From JALSKU01 sp964556545 (GTDB lineage: Bacteria > Campylobacterota > Campylobacteria > Campylobacterales > JALSKU01), in the NCBI GenBank assembly GCA_964556545.1, contig CAZKWE010000085.1, positions 1-43,201 of the forward strand: 43,201 nucleotides of DNA. The letters are read 5' to 3'. A program made the translations under genes and the position numbers. This document shows positions 1 through 6,436 of the stretch, in pieces (position 1 is the stretch's first letter; every line of letters starts with the position of its first letter). Below the pieces are notes generated by a model that saw nothing but the letters and a program-made list of their open reading frames with translations, ran no database searches and was not told the DNA's origin.

Positions 1-2
1 CT

Positions 3-335
3 TTATAGTAAAGCTTCAATTTTACCTTGAAGCTCTTTGATCTTTTCTCTGAGTTTATCATTTTCTATCCTGGTTTGTGCATTTCTCTGTCTGAGTGATT
101 TTATATCGTTTTTAACTTTTGTAAGTTCCTCACTTAAGATATCAATATTTCCAAGAGCTCTTTGAAGCTGGACTTGATATTTTCTAACGACTATCTCTGC
201 ATCACCTAATGTATCTTTGGTAATTTTAGTCATTTTTTGCTCTCTTTTGTAAAGAGATCTGTAATAAAACATCATTACCATAAGATACAAAGCAATACAT
301 ACCAAAATGGTATAAACAAACCATGTTGCAATCAT
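3..335 (-). CDS. Small membrane-anchored coiled-coil protein, function unknown
   Basis: A 110-residue protein that I cannot assign to a named family. One hydrophobic segment near residues 5-25 is probably a membrane anchor. It is followed by a long charged stretch (about 30-110) with heptad-like spacing and no Pro or Gly breaks late on, typical of a cytoplasmic coiled coil. This gives the single-anchor-plus-coil layout of small division or scaffold proteins such as FtsB/FtsL, but I see no sequence match to them. Its ATG overlaps the rpiB stop by one base (TAATG), so it is translationally coupled to rpiB and lies at the end of that transcript. The stop codon lies at the very edge of the window. 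It is clearly a real gene, but its function is unknown. Confidence 0.75.
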   Translation of the reverse strand: MIATWFVYTILVCIALYLMVMMFYYRSLYKREQKMTKITKDTLGDAEIVVRKYQVQLQRALGNIDILSEELTKVKNDIKSLRQRNAQTRIENDKLREKIKELQGKIEALL

Positions 336-766
336 TAGCTAATCTCTATTTTCTTAACTCTGTTTGCATGGCGTCCGCCTTCAAATTCCGTATCACACCA
401 AGCATTTATAATAGACTCCGCCACACCAAGACCTACAACTCTCTCTCCGAAACATAGTACATTTGCATCATTGTGAGCTCTTGCCATTCTGGCTGTATAG
501 GCATTATGGCAAAGTGCGGCTCTTATGCCTTCATGTTTATTTGCCGCCAAACTCATACCTATGCCCGTACCACAGATAAGTATGCCGTAACTTCCTTTAT
601 CATTTGCAACTTTTTCACTTAATTTATGAGCGAAATCAGGATAATCAACTCTTTCTTCAGAATTTGTACCAAGATCAACAATACTGTGACCAAGACCCTG
701 AACTATATTTTTAATACTCTCTTTTATATGAAATCCTGCATGATCACAAGCTATATAAAACTTCAA
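335..766 (-). CDS. rpiB: Ribose-5-phosphate isomerase B (RpiB/LacAB family)
   Basis: Interconverts ribose 5-phosphate and ribulose 5-phosphate in the non-oxidative pentose phosphate pathway. The 143-residue length is normal for RpiB. The N-terminal CDHAG motif (Asp8, His9), the catalytic-base Cys65 in ILICGTGIGMS, and His98 in the ARAHNDAN motif are all present, with the GERVVG segment near the C-terminus. The start is TTG at 766, preceded by AAGGA about 6 nt upstream; no ATG is suitably placed. A -10 (TATAAT on the minus strand, 799-794) lies about 30 nt upstream of the start. The next gene overlaps the stop by one base. Confidence 0.96.
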   Translation of the reverse strand: MKFYIACDHAGFHIKESIKNIVQGLGHSIVDLGTNSEERVDYPDFAHKLSEKVANDKGSYGILICGTGIGMSLAANKHEGIRAALCHNAYTARMARAHNDANVLCFGERVVGLGVAESIINAWCDTEFEGGRHANRVKKIEIS

Positions 767-789
767 AACAATTCCTTTATATGATTTAG

Positions 790-804
790 TTTGATTATAT
801 CAAA
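790..804 (-). promoter_or_regulatory. Promoter of rpiB inside a short palindrome
   Basis: Minus-strand TATAAT at 799-794 preceded by TGA, an extended -10. The transcript would start near 787, about 20 nt before the rpiB TTG. The element sits in a palindrome TTTGAT-TAT-ATCAAA (790-804). No clear -35 is visible, which is usual for Campylobacterota sigma70 promoters. Confidence 0.6.
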
Positions 805-806
805 AA

Positions 807-1445
807 TTAGTTTAATAATAAATCTATAATATAAATAGCCGGATAGAAAAAATAATTTGCTAACGGAGTAGCTATAAAAATAATAAGTATAATCATCCCG
901 TATCTCTCCATTTTATTTAAAAAATCAGCTATATAATCAGCCTTGATAATTCTTGAAAAATACTCTAATGCATGAGCACCGTCAAGCGGAGGAATAGGGT
1001 ATAAGTTAAAAATACCAAGTACTACATTGTAAACAACGAGCATATACAGTAAATATCCCGTAAATGAGCCTGCTACATTAAAATACGGAAATACGAAAGA
1101 GGCTAAAATTGCAAGAGAAAAGTTATATGTAATTCCTGCCAAACTAACAGCGATTGCACCGGCATAACCGCCATTTCTCAAAACTGTTCTTATATCTATA
1201 GGCACGGGTTTGGCCCACCCGAACATAAATGGAGCGCCGCTAAAATATAAAATTGCCGGAAGCAGTATAGTTCCGACAGGATCAATATGAACTATAGGAT
1301 TAATACTTAGTCTTCCCGCATTTTTGGCAGTATTGTCACCATATTTGTATGCTACTAAACCATGCATTATCTCATGTCCTATAATGGCTATCATCAGTGC
1401 CAATACCGCAGCAGTAATTTCCAAATAACTCATATTGGCCATCAT
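807..1445 (-). CDS. Site-2-protease family membrane metalloprotease (M50)
   Basis: A 212-residue integral membrane protein of the M50/S2P family. The zinc motif HEIMH is at residues 24-28 in the first membrane segment, and the second metal-ligand motif NLYPIPPLDG, with Asp155, is in a later segment. Four to six hydrophobic segments cover most of the chain. There is no PDZ domain, so this is the short form of the family common in Campylobacterota and Firmicutes, not RseP. The ATG overlaps the lepB stop by 4 nt (ATGA), so it is coupled to signal peptidase I. That pairing suggests a role in cleaning up membrane peptides, but this is inference and the substrate is unknown. Confidence 0.9.
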   Translation of the reverse strand: MMANMSYLEITAAVLALMIAIIGHEIMHGLVAYKYGDNTAKNAGRLSINPIVHIDPVGTILLPAILYFSGAPFMFGWAKPVPIDIRTVLRNGGYAGAIAVSLAGITYNFSLAILASFVFPYFNVAGSFTGYLLYMLVVYNVVLGIFNLYPIPPLDGAHALEYFSRIIKADYIADFLNKMERYGMIILIIFIATPLANYFFYPAIYIIDLLLN

Positions 1446-2290
1446 TTTAAACTCACTCTTTTATCTATATATTTTTTATTTAAAGAAAGATCATTCACTG
1501 TTCTTCCTATACGATTCCATCTTATTTTATAATTTTTATCCCAGGAAAAATAAACAAACCATGGTTTACCTACGATATCACGATAAGGAACACTTCCCCA
1601 AAATCTGCTGTCATTACTGTGGTCTCTGTTGTCACCCATCATAAAGTATCTGCCTTTCGGCACTTTAAAATAAAAAGCATTTATCATTAAATCCTGATAT
1701 TTTGGCAATTCATCAAACATCATGGGTTGCATTGCGAATTGTCCCGCACTAAGATACAAAAGCATTTCTCTAAAAAGGTTGATATTTTTATCATACTCAA
1801 TACCGGGATATTTAAGCATATATGGATTTAGCACCCAAAGTTTTCCGATAATTTTATGAATTCTTGCTAAAGGATAATGTTTTTTAATCCATTCATCACC
1901 TTCTTTAAAATGGATATAGAGTTTTTTTTCCTGAAAAATTATCTCATCACCACCGGTAGCCACACATCTTTTCACATAATGTACTTTTATATTTTTCGGA
2001 TATCTAAATACTACAATATCACCTCTTTTCGGCTTATCTCCCTCTATGATATGACCGTCACCTCTAAAATCCGGAAGTACCGGCCATTCAAGCCAGGGTA
2101 TATGAGGAACAGGTACTCCATAGGCAAACTTTTTTACAAAAAGATGATCTCCGATAAGAAGTGTTCTTTTCATAGACCCGCTTGGTATAACAAATGCCTG
2201 TGCAATAAAAAATATAACCAAAAGTACGATAATAATCGTACCTGTCCAACTATTTGAAAAATCATATAGTTTTTTTAGTCTCTCTTTCAA
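1442..2290 (-). CDS. lepB: Signal peptidase I
   Basis: Cleaves Sec signal peptides at the outer face of the inner membrane. The 282-residue protein has one N-terminal membrane segment (about 17-35), followed by box B with the catalytic Ser39 (PSGSMKRTL). The general-base Lys107 lies in VHYVKRCVATGGD, and box E (GDNRDHSNDSRFWG) is near the C-terminus. An insertion between the Lys box and box E makes it longer than minimal SPases and is typical of proteobacterial LepB. The start is TTG at 2290, with AAGGA 5 nt upstream. It lies 25 nt downstream of folD and overlaps the M50 gene by 4 nt. Confidence 0.96.
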   Translation of the reverse strand: MKERLKKLYDFSNSWTGTIIIVLLVIFFIAQAFVIPSGSMKRTLLIGDHLFVKKFAYGVPVPHIPWLEWPVLPDFRGDGHIIEGDKPKRGDIVVFRYPKNIKVHYVKRCVATGGDEIIFQEKKLYIHFKEGDEWIKKHYPLARIHKIIGKLWVLNPYMLKYPGIEYDKNINLFREMLLYLSAGQFAMQPMMFDELPKYQDLMINAFYFKVPKGRYFMMGDNRDHSNDSRFWGSVPYRDIVGKPWFVYFSWDKNYKIRWNRIGRTVNDLSLNKKYIDKRVSLK

Positions 2291-2315
2291 GTCAATCCTT
2301 AATTTGTTTTAAATT

Positions 2316-3164
2316 TTATTTTGAAGTTGTTAATTTTGTAGCTTTTATGGTATTTGATAAAAGCATAGCTATTGTCATGGGGCCTACACCGCCCGGGACA
2401 GGTGTAATATATGAGCATTTTCTTGATACTCCCTCATACTCAACATCACCTGTGAGTTTACCATTCTCAAGCCTGTTTATCCCGATATCGATAACTATCG
2501 CATCATCTTTTACCATATCTTTTGTAATCAATCCTGCTTTCCCGACTGCCACTATGACGATATCCGCTCTTTTTGTATGCTCGCTTAAGTCTTTTGTATA
2601 TATATGACAAACATCAACTGTAGCAAATTCGTTTAAAAGCAAAGCAGCCATCGGTTTTCCGACTATATTGCTAGCTCCTACTATACAGACATCTTTCCCT
2701 TTGACATCTATACCGTATTCTTCAAATATTTTCATAACACCCAATGGAGTACACGGCACAAATGAATCAAGGTCTAAAAACAGTCTTCCCATATTATAAG
2801 GATGAAAACCGTCTACATCTTTTTTAGGGTCTATCGCTTCAAGTATTTTTGTCTGATTTATATGTTCTGGAAGCGGAAGTTGAACCAAAATACCATTTAT
2901 ATTTTGATTTTCGTTCATCAATTTAATAGTATTTAAAATTGTTTCTTCTTTTATATTTTCCGGCATTTCGTGAACTACCGAGTAAATACCGACTTCTTTG
3001 CAAGCCTTCGCCTTTTTTGCCACATAGACTTGACTGGCAGGATCGTCTCCTATCATTATAACCGCAAGTCCCGGTGTTATAGAAGCTTTTTTCAAAAGCT
3101 TTACATCTTCTTTGATTTTTGCCTGAATTTTTTTTGCCAATTCTTTACCGTTTAATACAATCAT
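2316..3164 (-). CDS. folD: Bifunctional methylenetetrahydrofolate dehydrogenase / methenyl-THF cyclohydrolase
   Basis: Converts 5,10-methylene-THF to 10-formyl-THF through methenyl-THF, with NADP(H). The 282-residue length is normal. The YVAKKAKACKEVGI segment carries the catalytic YxxxK pair, and GILVQLPLPEH and the P-x-T-P-x-G-V motif (PCTPLGV) are intact. The Rossmann GASNIVGKP segment and the terminal TPVPGGVGPMT signature are also present. The start is ATG at 3164 with AAGG upstream. It is transcribed from one side of a 36-bp divergent promoter shared with a cytochrome gene and leads into lepB and the M50 protease. Confidence 0.97.
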   Translation of the reverse strand: MIVLNGKELAKKIQAKIKEDVKLLKKASITPGLAVIMIGDDPASQVYVAKKAKACKEVGIYSVVHEMPENIKEETILNTIKLMNENQNINGILVQLPLPEHINQTKILEAIDPKKDVDGFHPYNMGRLFLDLDSFVPCTPLGVMKIFEEYGIDVKGKDVCIVGASNIVGKPMAALLLNEFATVDVCHIYTKDLSEHTKRADIVIVAVGKAGLITKDMVKDDAIVIDIGINRLENGKLTGDVEYEGVSRKCSYITPVPGGVGPMTIAMLLSNTIKATKLTTSK

Positions 3165-3182
3165 ATCAAACCTTAATATTTT

Positions 3183-3199
3183 TTTAGTATAATACCAAA
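3183..3199. promoter_or_regulatory. Symmetric divergent promoter for folD and the cytochrome gene
   Basis: Near-perfect palindrome TTTAGTAT-A-ATACCAAA with one mismatched position. Read on the plus strand it contains TATAAT (3188-3193); on the minus strand it contains TATTAT (3194-3189). One DNA element can therefore serve as -10 for both directions, with starts near 3200 (plus) and 3182 (minus). The same arrangement recurs at 27279-27297. Confidence 0.6.
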
Positions 3200-3221
3200 T
3201 ATGTTATTATATAGGAATAAA

Positions 3222-3596
3222 TTGAAATTATATCTTTTTGGTTTTATACTGTTTTTTGTTTTGAATGTATATGGTGGTGATTCTTTTATTACCAATTTGG
3301 AATATGCAAAAATGCTCTATCAAAATCCAAGGGGGATAGGATGCGATAAATGCCATGGCATAGAAGGTAAAGGCAAAATACTGACAAAGTATAAAGAAAA
3401 AGGTAAAATTGTATATCTAAAATCTCCAAAGATAAATAATATTTCAAAAGAAGATTTTTTTAAAAGTTTTGAACAAAGACATAAAATTATGCCAAAATAT
3501 TTTTTAACTTATCAAGAGATAAACAGTTTATTTTTTTATTTGCAAGAAATTAAAAAACAAAGAATTAAAAAAAGAAAAAAGAGAGGAAAAAAATGA
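3222..3596 (+). CDS. Small periplasmic c-type cytochrome
   Basis: A 124-residue secreted protein with one heme c motif, CDKCH, in a segment resembling class I cytochromes. A later Met within HKIMPKYFLT is a candidate axial ligand. The C-terminus is very rich in Lys and Arg. I place the start at TTG 3222: it has AGGA 5 nt upstream and gives a clean signal peptide (MKLYLFGFILFFVLNVYGG). The in-frame ATG at 3201 lies only 8 nt after the -10 and would have to be leaderless. The stop overlaps hemL (ATGA), an unexpected operon partner. The likely role is periplasmic electron transfer; the partner is unknown. Confidence 0.8.
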   Translation: MKLYLFGFILFFVLNVYGGDSFITNLEYAKMLYQNPRGIGCDKCHGIEGKGKILTKYKEKGKIVYLKSPKINNISKEDFFKSFEQRHKIMPKYFLTYQEINSLFFYLQEIKKQRIKKRKKRGKK

Positions 3597-4918
3597 ATAT
3601 TGCAAAATCGCAACAAGCTTTTAAAAAAGCAAAAAAAGTTATACCCGGAGGTGTTGATTCGCCTGTCAGAGCTTTTAAAAGTGTAGGGGGAACTCCTTTG
3701 TTTATAGAAAGAGGAGAGGGTGCATACCTGTATGATATTGACGGTAACGGATATATTGACTTTGTTCAAAGCTGGGGACCTTTGATATTTGGACATTGTG
3801 ATAAAGATATACAAAGCAGTGTAATAAATGCTGTAAAAAAAGGTTTAAGTTTCGGTGCTCCCACAACAGTAGAAACTGAACTTGCAAATGAAATTGTTCA
3901 AATGTTTGATACAATTGATAAAATAAGATTTGTGAGCAGCGGAACTGAAGCGGTTATGAGTGCTATAAGATTGGCCAGGGGTTTTACCGGCAAAGATAAT
4001 ATTGTTAAATTTGAAGGATGTTATCATGGTCACAGTGACTCATTGCTTGTTCAAGCCGGAAGTGGAGCCGTAACTTTTGGAACTCCAAGTTCTCCGGGTG
4101 TTCCGAAAGATTTTACCAAACATACACTTTTGGCAAAATACAATGATATAAAAAGTGTAAAAAAATGTTTTGAATCCTCAGACAATATTGCTTGTGTTAT
4201 TATTGAACCAATCGCCGGCAATATGGGATTGGTTCCGGCTGATGAAGAATTTTTGCACAATTTAAGAGAATTATGCGATAAAAATAATGCTTTACTTATT
4301 TTTGATGAAGTTATGAGTGGTTTTAGAGCAGATATAAAAGGTGCACAAGGTATTGTCACAACTAAGCCCGATATTGTAACCTTCGGCAAAGTTATAGGAG
4401 GAGGAATGCCTGTTGGTGCATTTGGAGCAAGTAGTGAAATAATGGATAAATTAAGTCCTGACGGTCCTATTTATCAAGCAGGTACACTAAGCGGTAACCC
4501 TGTTGCTATGAATGCCGGTTTAACTGCTTTAAGAAAAATAAAAAATAATCCGGAAATTTATAAAGATATGAATGCAAAAGCATTGAAACTTATGAACGCT
4601 TTTAAAGAGTCGGCAAAACAAAACGGTATATTTTTGCAAACAAATGTAAGAGGCAGTATGTTTGGTTTCTTTTTTAACGACACTCCGGTTAAAAACTTTG
4701 ATGATGCACTTAAAAGCAATACGAAAATGTTTGCATCTTTTCACTCAAAAATGCTTCAAAAAGGTGTATATTTTGCCTGTAGTCAATTTGAAACGGGCTT
4801 TATCTCTACGGTTATAGATGAAAATATTATAGATGAAGTTATCAAAAAAGCAAAAGAAGTTTTTGAAGAATTAAAAAATGAAACAATCATGTTTCAAAAA
4901 AAACACAAACAAAAATAA
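3593..4918 (+). CDS. hemL: Glutamate-1-semialdehyde 2,1-aminomutase
   Basis: PLP enzyme making 5-aminolevulinate from glutamate-1-semialdehyde in the C5 tetrapyrrole pathway. The 441 residues match the family length. The PLP-binding SSGTEAV segment (about 115-121), the ECYHGHSD-like motif (EGCYHGHSD), IFDEVMSG and the Schiff-base Lys266 in FGKVIGGGMPVGA are all present. ATG at 3593 overlaps the cytochrome stop by 4 nt, with GAGAGG upstream. The last codons form one arm of a 12-bp inverted repeat whose partner lies beyond the stop codon (see 4879-4994). C-type cytochrome and heme precursor synthesis are thus cotranscribed. Confidence 0.97.
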   Translation: MNIAKSQQAFKKAKKVIPGGVDSPVRAFKSVGGTPLFIERGEGAYLYDIDGNGYIDFVQSWGPLIFGHCDKDIQSSVINAVKKGLSFGAPTTVETELANEIVQMFDTIDKIRFVSSGTEAVMSAIRLARGFTGKDNIVKFEGCYHGHSDSLLVQAGSGAVTFGTPSSPGVPKDFTKHTLLAKYNDIKSVKKCFESSDNIACVIIEPIAGNMGLVPADEEFLHNLRELCDKNNALLIFDEVMSGFRADIKGAQGIVTTKPDIVTFGKVIGGGMPVGAFGASSEIMDKLSPDGPIYQAGTLSGNPVAMNAGLTALRKIKNNPEIYKDMNAKALKLMNAFKESAKQNGIFLQTNVRGSMFGFFFNDTPVKNFDDALKSNTKMFASFHSKMLQKGVYFACSQFETGFISTVIDENIIDEVIKKAKEVFEELKNETIMFQKKHKQK

Positions 4919-4994
4919 AAATCATGATTGTTTCTCTCGCCGATAGGCGTAGCTTTAGAGATAGGAATTTTTGCTGGAATTCATTTCCGGCAAA
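4879..4994 (+). other. Structured intercistronic region hemL-AtpZ with three hairpins
   Basis: Three potential RNA stems follow one another. The first is GAAACAATCATG (4880-4891) with CATGATTGTTTC (4923-4934), a perfect 12 bp that spans the hemL stop; an alternative local stem TGAAAC/GTTTCA (4879-4896) competes with it. The second is CGCC-GATA-GGCG near 4938-4949. The third is TTTGCTGGAA (4970-4979) with TTCCGGCAAA (4985-4994), 10 bp with one G-U pair and a 5-nt loop, ending at the Shine-Dalgarno of the next gene (AAAGGAG, 4994-5000). No U-run follows, so it is not a standard terminator. Confidence 0.6.
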
Positions 4995-5008
4995 AAGGAG
5001 ATTTTAAG

Positions 5009-5302
5009 ATGAACAATAAAAAAAAACCGAAATACGGAAAAATAATAGAGGGAGCAGAACAGCTTTCTCTTGGCATATCCATGGTTGTTGCCGTTCTTAT
5101 AGGAGTCGGTATAGGAATATTTTTAAAAAATACATTTCATACATGGTGGCTTCTTTGGGTGGGGGTTTTCATCGGTATAGCAGCAGCGGTTTTAAATGTT
5201 TACAAAGCATACAAAAAGCAGGTGAAAGAGTATGATGAGTTTAAAGATGATACAAGATACAAAAAATATATAAATGATGAGGATGAAGATGAAGGATATT
5301 AA
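5009..5302 (+). CDS. AtpZ/AtpI-like small membrane protein
   Basis: A 97-residue protein with a basic N-terminus and two transmembrane segments (roughly 20-42 and 48-68) rich in Gly, then a charged tail ending in a run of Asp and Glu. This matches AtpZ/AtpI proteins (UncI-like), which help F-type ATP synthase c-ring assembly or supply Mg2+/Ca2+. No atp genes are in the window, so the role is inferred from the family. I chose ATG 5009 because AAAGGAG lies 8 nt upstream. An upstream TTG reading at 4928 would run through the intercistronic hairpins and is unlikely. Confidence 0.75.
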   Translation: MNNKKKPKYGKIIEGAEQLSLGISMVVAVLIGVGIGIFLKNTFHTWWLLWVGVFIGIAAAVLNVYKAYKKQVKEYDEFKDDTRYKKYINDEDEDEGY

Positions 5303-5783
5303 AACAGGGCTTTATATCTATATCATTCTTGATGTTATTGTATTTGCAGTATCTTTGTTTTTCGGATGGAAATGGATAGTAAATTCTCAAATAGCTTTTT
5401 TCGGTGCATTTGGTATTGTTTTACTCTCTTTTTTAGCATATTTAAAAAATATAAACAAACAGATAAAAATTATCGGCGATATCATAGATGACAAAGATAT
5501 TATAGACGAGATGGATGATCCTTACGAGTTATATGAAGAAAACGATAAAAATACAAGCAATAAAAAAAGCAAGATAAAAATTTCTGTAAAAAATTTAAAA
5601 AAAAGTAAAAGCGCGGCTTTTTCACTTTCAAGAGTAATAGGCTATGCTCTGTTTATCGGAAGCTTTTTACTTCTTGTAAAAACTGACAGTTTTTTAATAA
5701 TCCCGTATATTATCGGAATTTCCATTATACCTTTGGGCGGACTTTTAAATATCATCTATCAAAGGAAGTTCAACGGAAATTGA
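5289..5783 (+). CDS. Hypothetical membrane protein downstream of AtpZ-like gene
   Basis: A 164-residue protein with two hydrophobic segments near the N-terminus, a charged central cytoplasmic stretch rich in Asp, Glu and Lys (about 65-115), and two more hydrophobic segments at the C-terminus. I do not recognise a named domain. I place the start at ATG 5289 because GAGG (5279-5282) is 6 nt upstream; ATGs at 5274 and 5283 lack such spacing. It overlaps the AtpZ-like gene by 14 nt, so the two are coupled and may form one membrane unit. Its 3' end overlaps the 3' end of the minus-strand gene at 5745 by 39 bp. Confidence 0.7.
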   Translation: MKDIKTGLYIYIILDVIVFAVSLFFGWKWIVNSQIAFFGAFGIVLLSFLAYLKNINKQIKIIGDIIDDKDIIDEMDDPYELYEENDKNTSNKKSKIKISVKNLKKSKSAAFSLSRVIGYALFIGSFLLLVKTDSFLIIPYIIGISIIPLGGLLNIIYQRKFNGN

Positions 5784-6434
5784 ATTTTCCTTGATATTGA
5801 TAACCGAATTTGCCTCCGGAGCAATTTCTTTCAAAAGATAATCATCTTCTTTTTCTCTCTTTTCTCCTGAAATTTCAAGTACAAATATAGAAAATTTTTT
5901 ATCTTTGTAGATTATATGTTCACCTGTTTTTAAATGAAGCTTTGTAGTTATTGTTTTTGAATTGCCAAAAGAATTGTATATTTTTGACAGTAATTTTAAA
6001 AAAATATCCACCCTTAGCCAAATATCGGGAAAAGTAGGATCAAGTATTTTTTTATGTAGTGCATTTGAAGAAGTTGAAAGCGAACTTATACACAAATCAA
6101 TCAAAGAGTAAATATTGACTTTGGTATTATTAAAAGAATCCAAATCAAATGATTTACTTGGCTTTTTATAGAGTTTTATCCCTATATAATCATCATCATT
6201 ATATCCTACCGTCAATGCAAAAAAATTATATTTTCCATAGTCAATATCCACAATAGTTGTTTTAAACCCATAATCATAACTGGCATATGCACAAGCCAAT
6301 TCAAATATTTCCTTTGGAGAAACCAAGCCGATAAGAAATTGGGCTTCGGCATTTATATTGACAACTTTTCCCTCTTTATCAAAAAGAACAAATGGATTAT
6401 AATCATACTCTAACCAATCTTCATATATCTTCAT
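5745..6434 (-). CDS. Hypothetical protein with PAS-like N-terminus
   Basis: A 229-residue soluble protein. The first 90 or so residues (YNPFVLFDKEGKVVNINAEA, then a beta-rich stretch) resemble a PAS sensor fold. The rest is alpha/beta and ends in VINIKENSISVELPLIDDI, which recalls the last strand of a degenerate histidine-kinase catalytic domain, but no HATPase N or G boxes and no phospho-acceptor His box are visible. The ATG lies 2 nt after the glnS stop, so it is in an operon with glnS. It may be a sensory protein or a fixed pseudo-kinase; I cannot decide. The 3' end overlaps the convergent gene by 39 bp. Confidence 0.65.
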   Translation of the reverse strand: MKIYEDWLEYDYNPFVLFDKEGKVVNINAEAQFLIGLVSPKEIFELACAYASYDYGFKTTIVDIDYGKYNFFALTVGYNDDDYIGIKLYKKPSKSFDLDSFNNTKVNIYSLIDLCISSLSTSSNALHKKILDPTFPDIWLRVDIFLKLLSKIYNSFGNSKTITTKLHLKTGEHIIYKDKKFSIFVLEISGEKREKEDDYLLKEIAPEANSVINIKENSISVELPLIDDI

Positions 6435-6436
6435 GC

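Noticed and set aside
791..803. FNR-like TTGAT-ATCAA box upstream of rpiB.
   Set aside because: The half-sites are 3 bp apart instead of 4, and the element overlaps the -10; it is better explained as promoter symmetry.
4928..5008. Upstream in-frame extension of the AtpZ-like protein from TTG 4928.
   Set aside because: It runs through the hairpin region without a ribosome site, while ATG 5009 has AAAGGAG at 8 nt.
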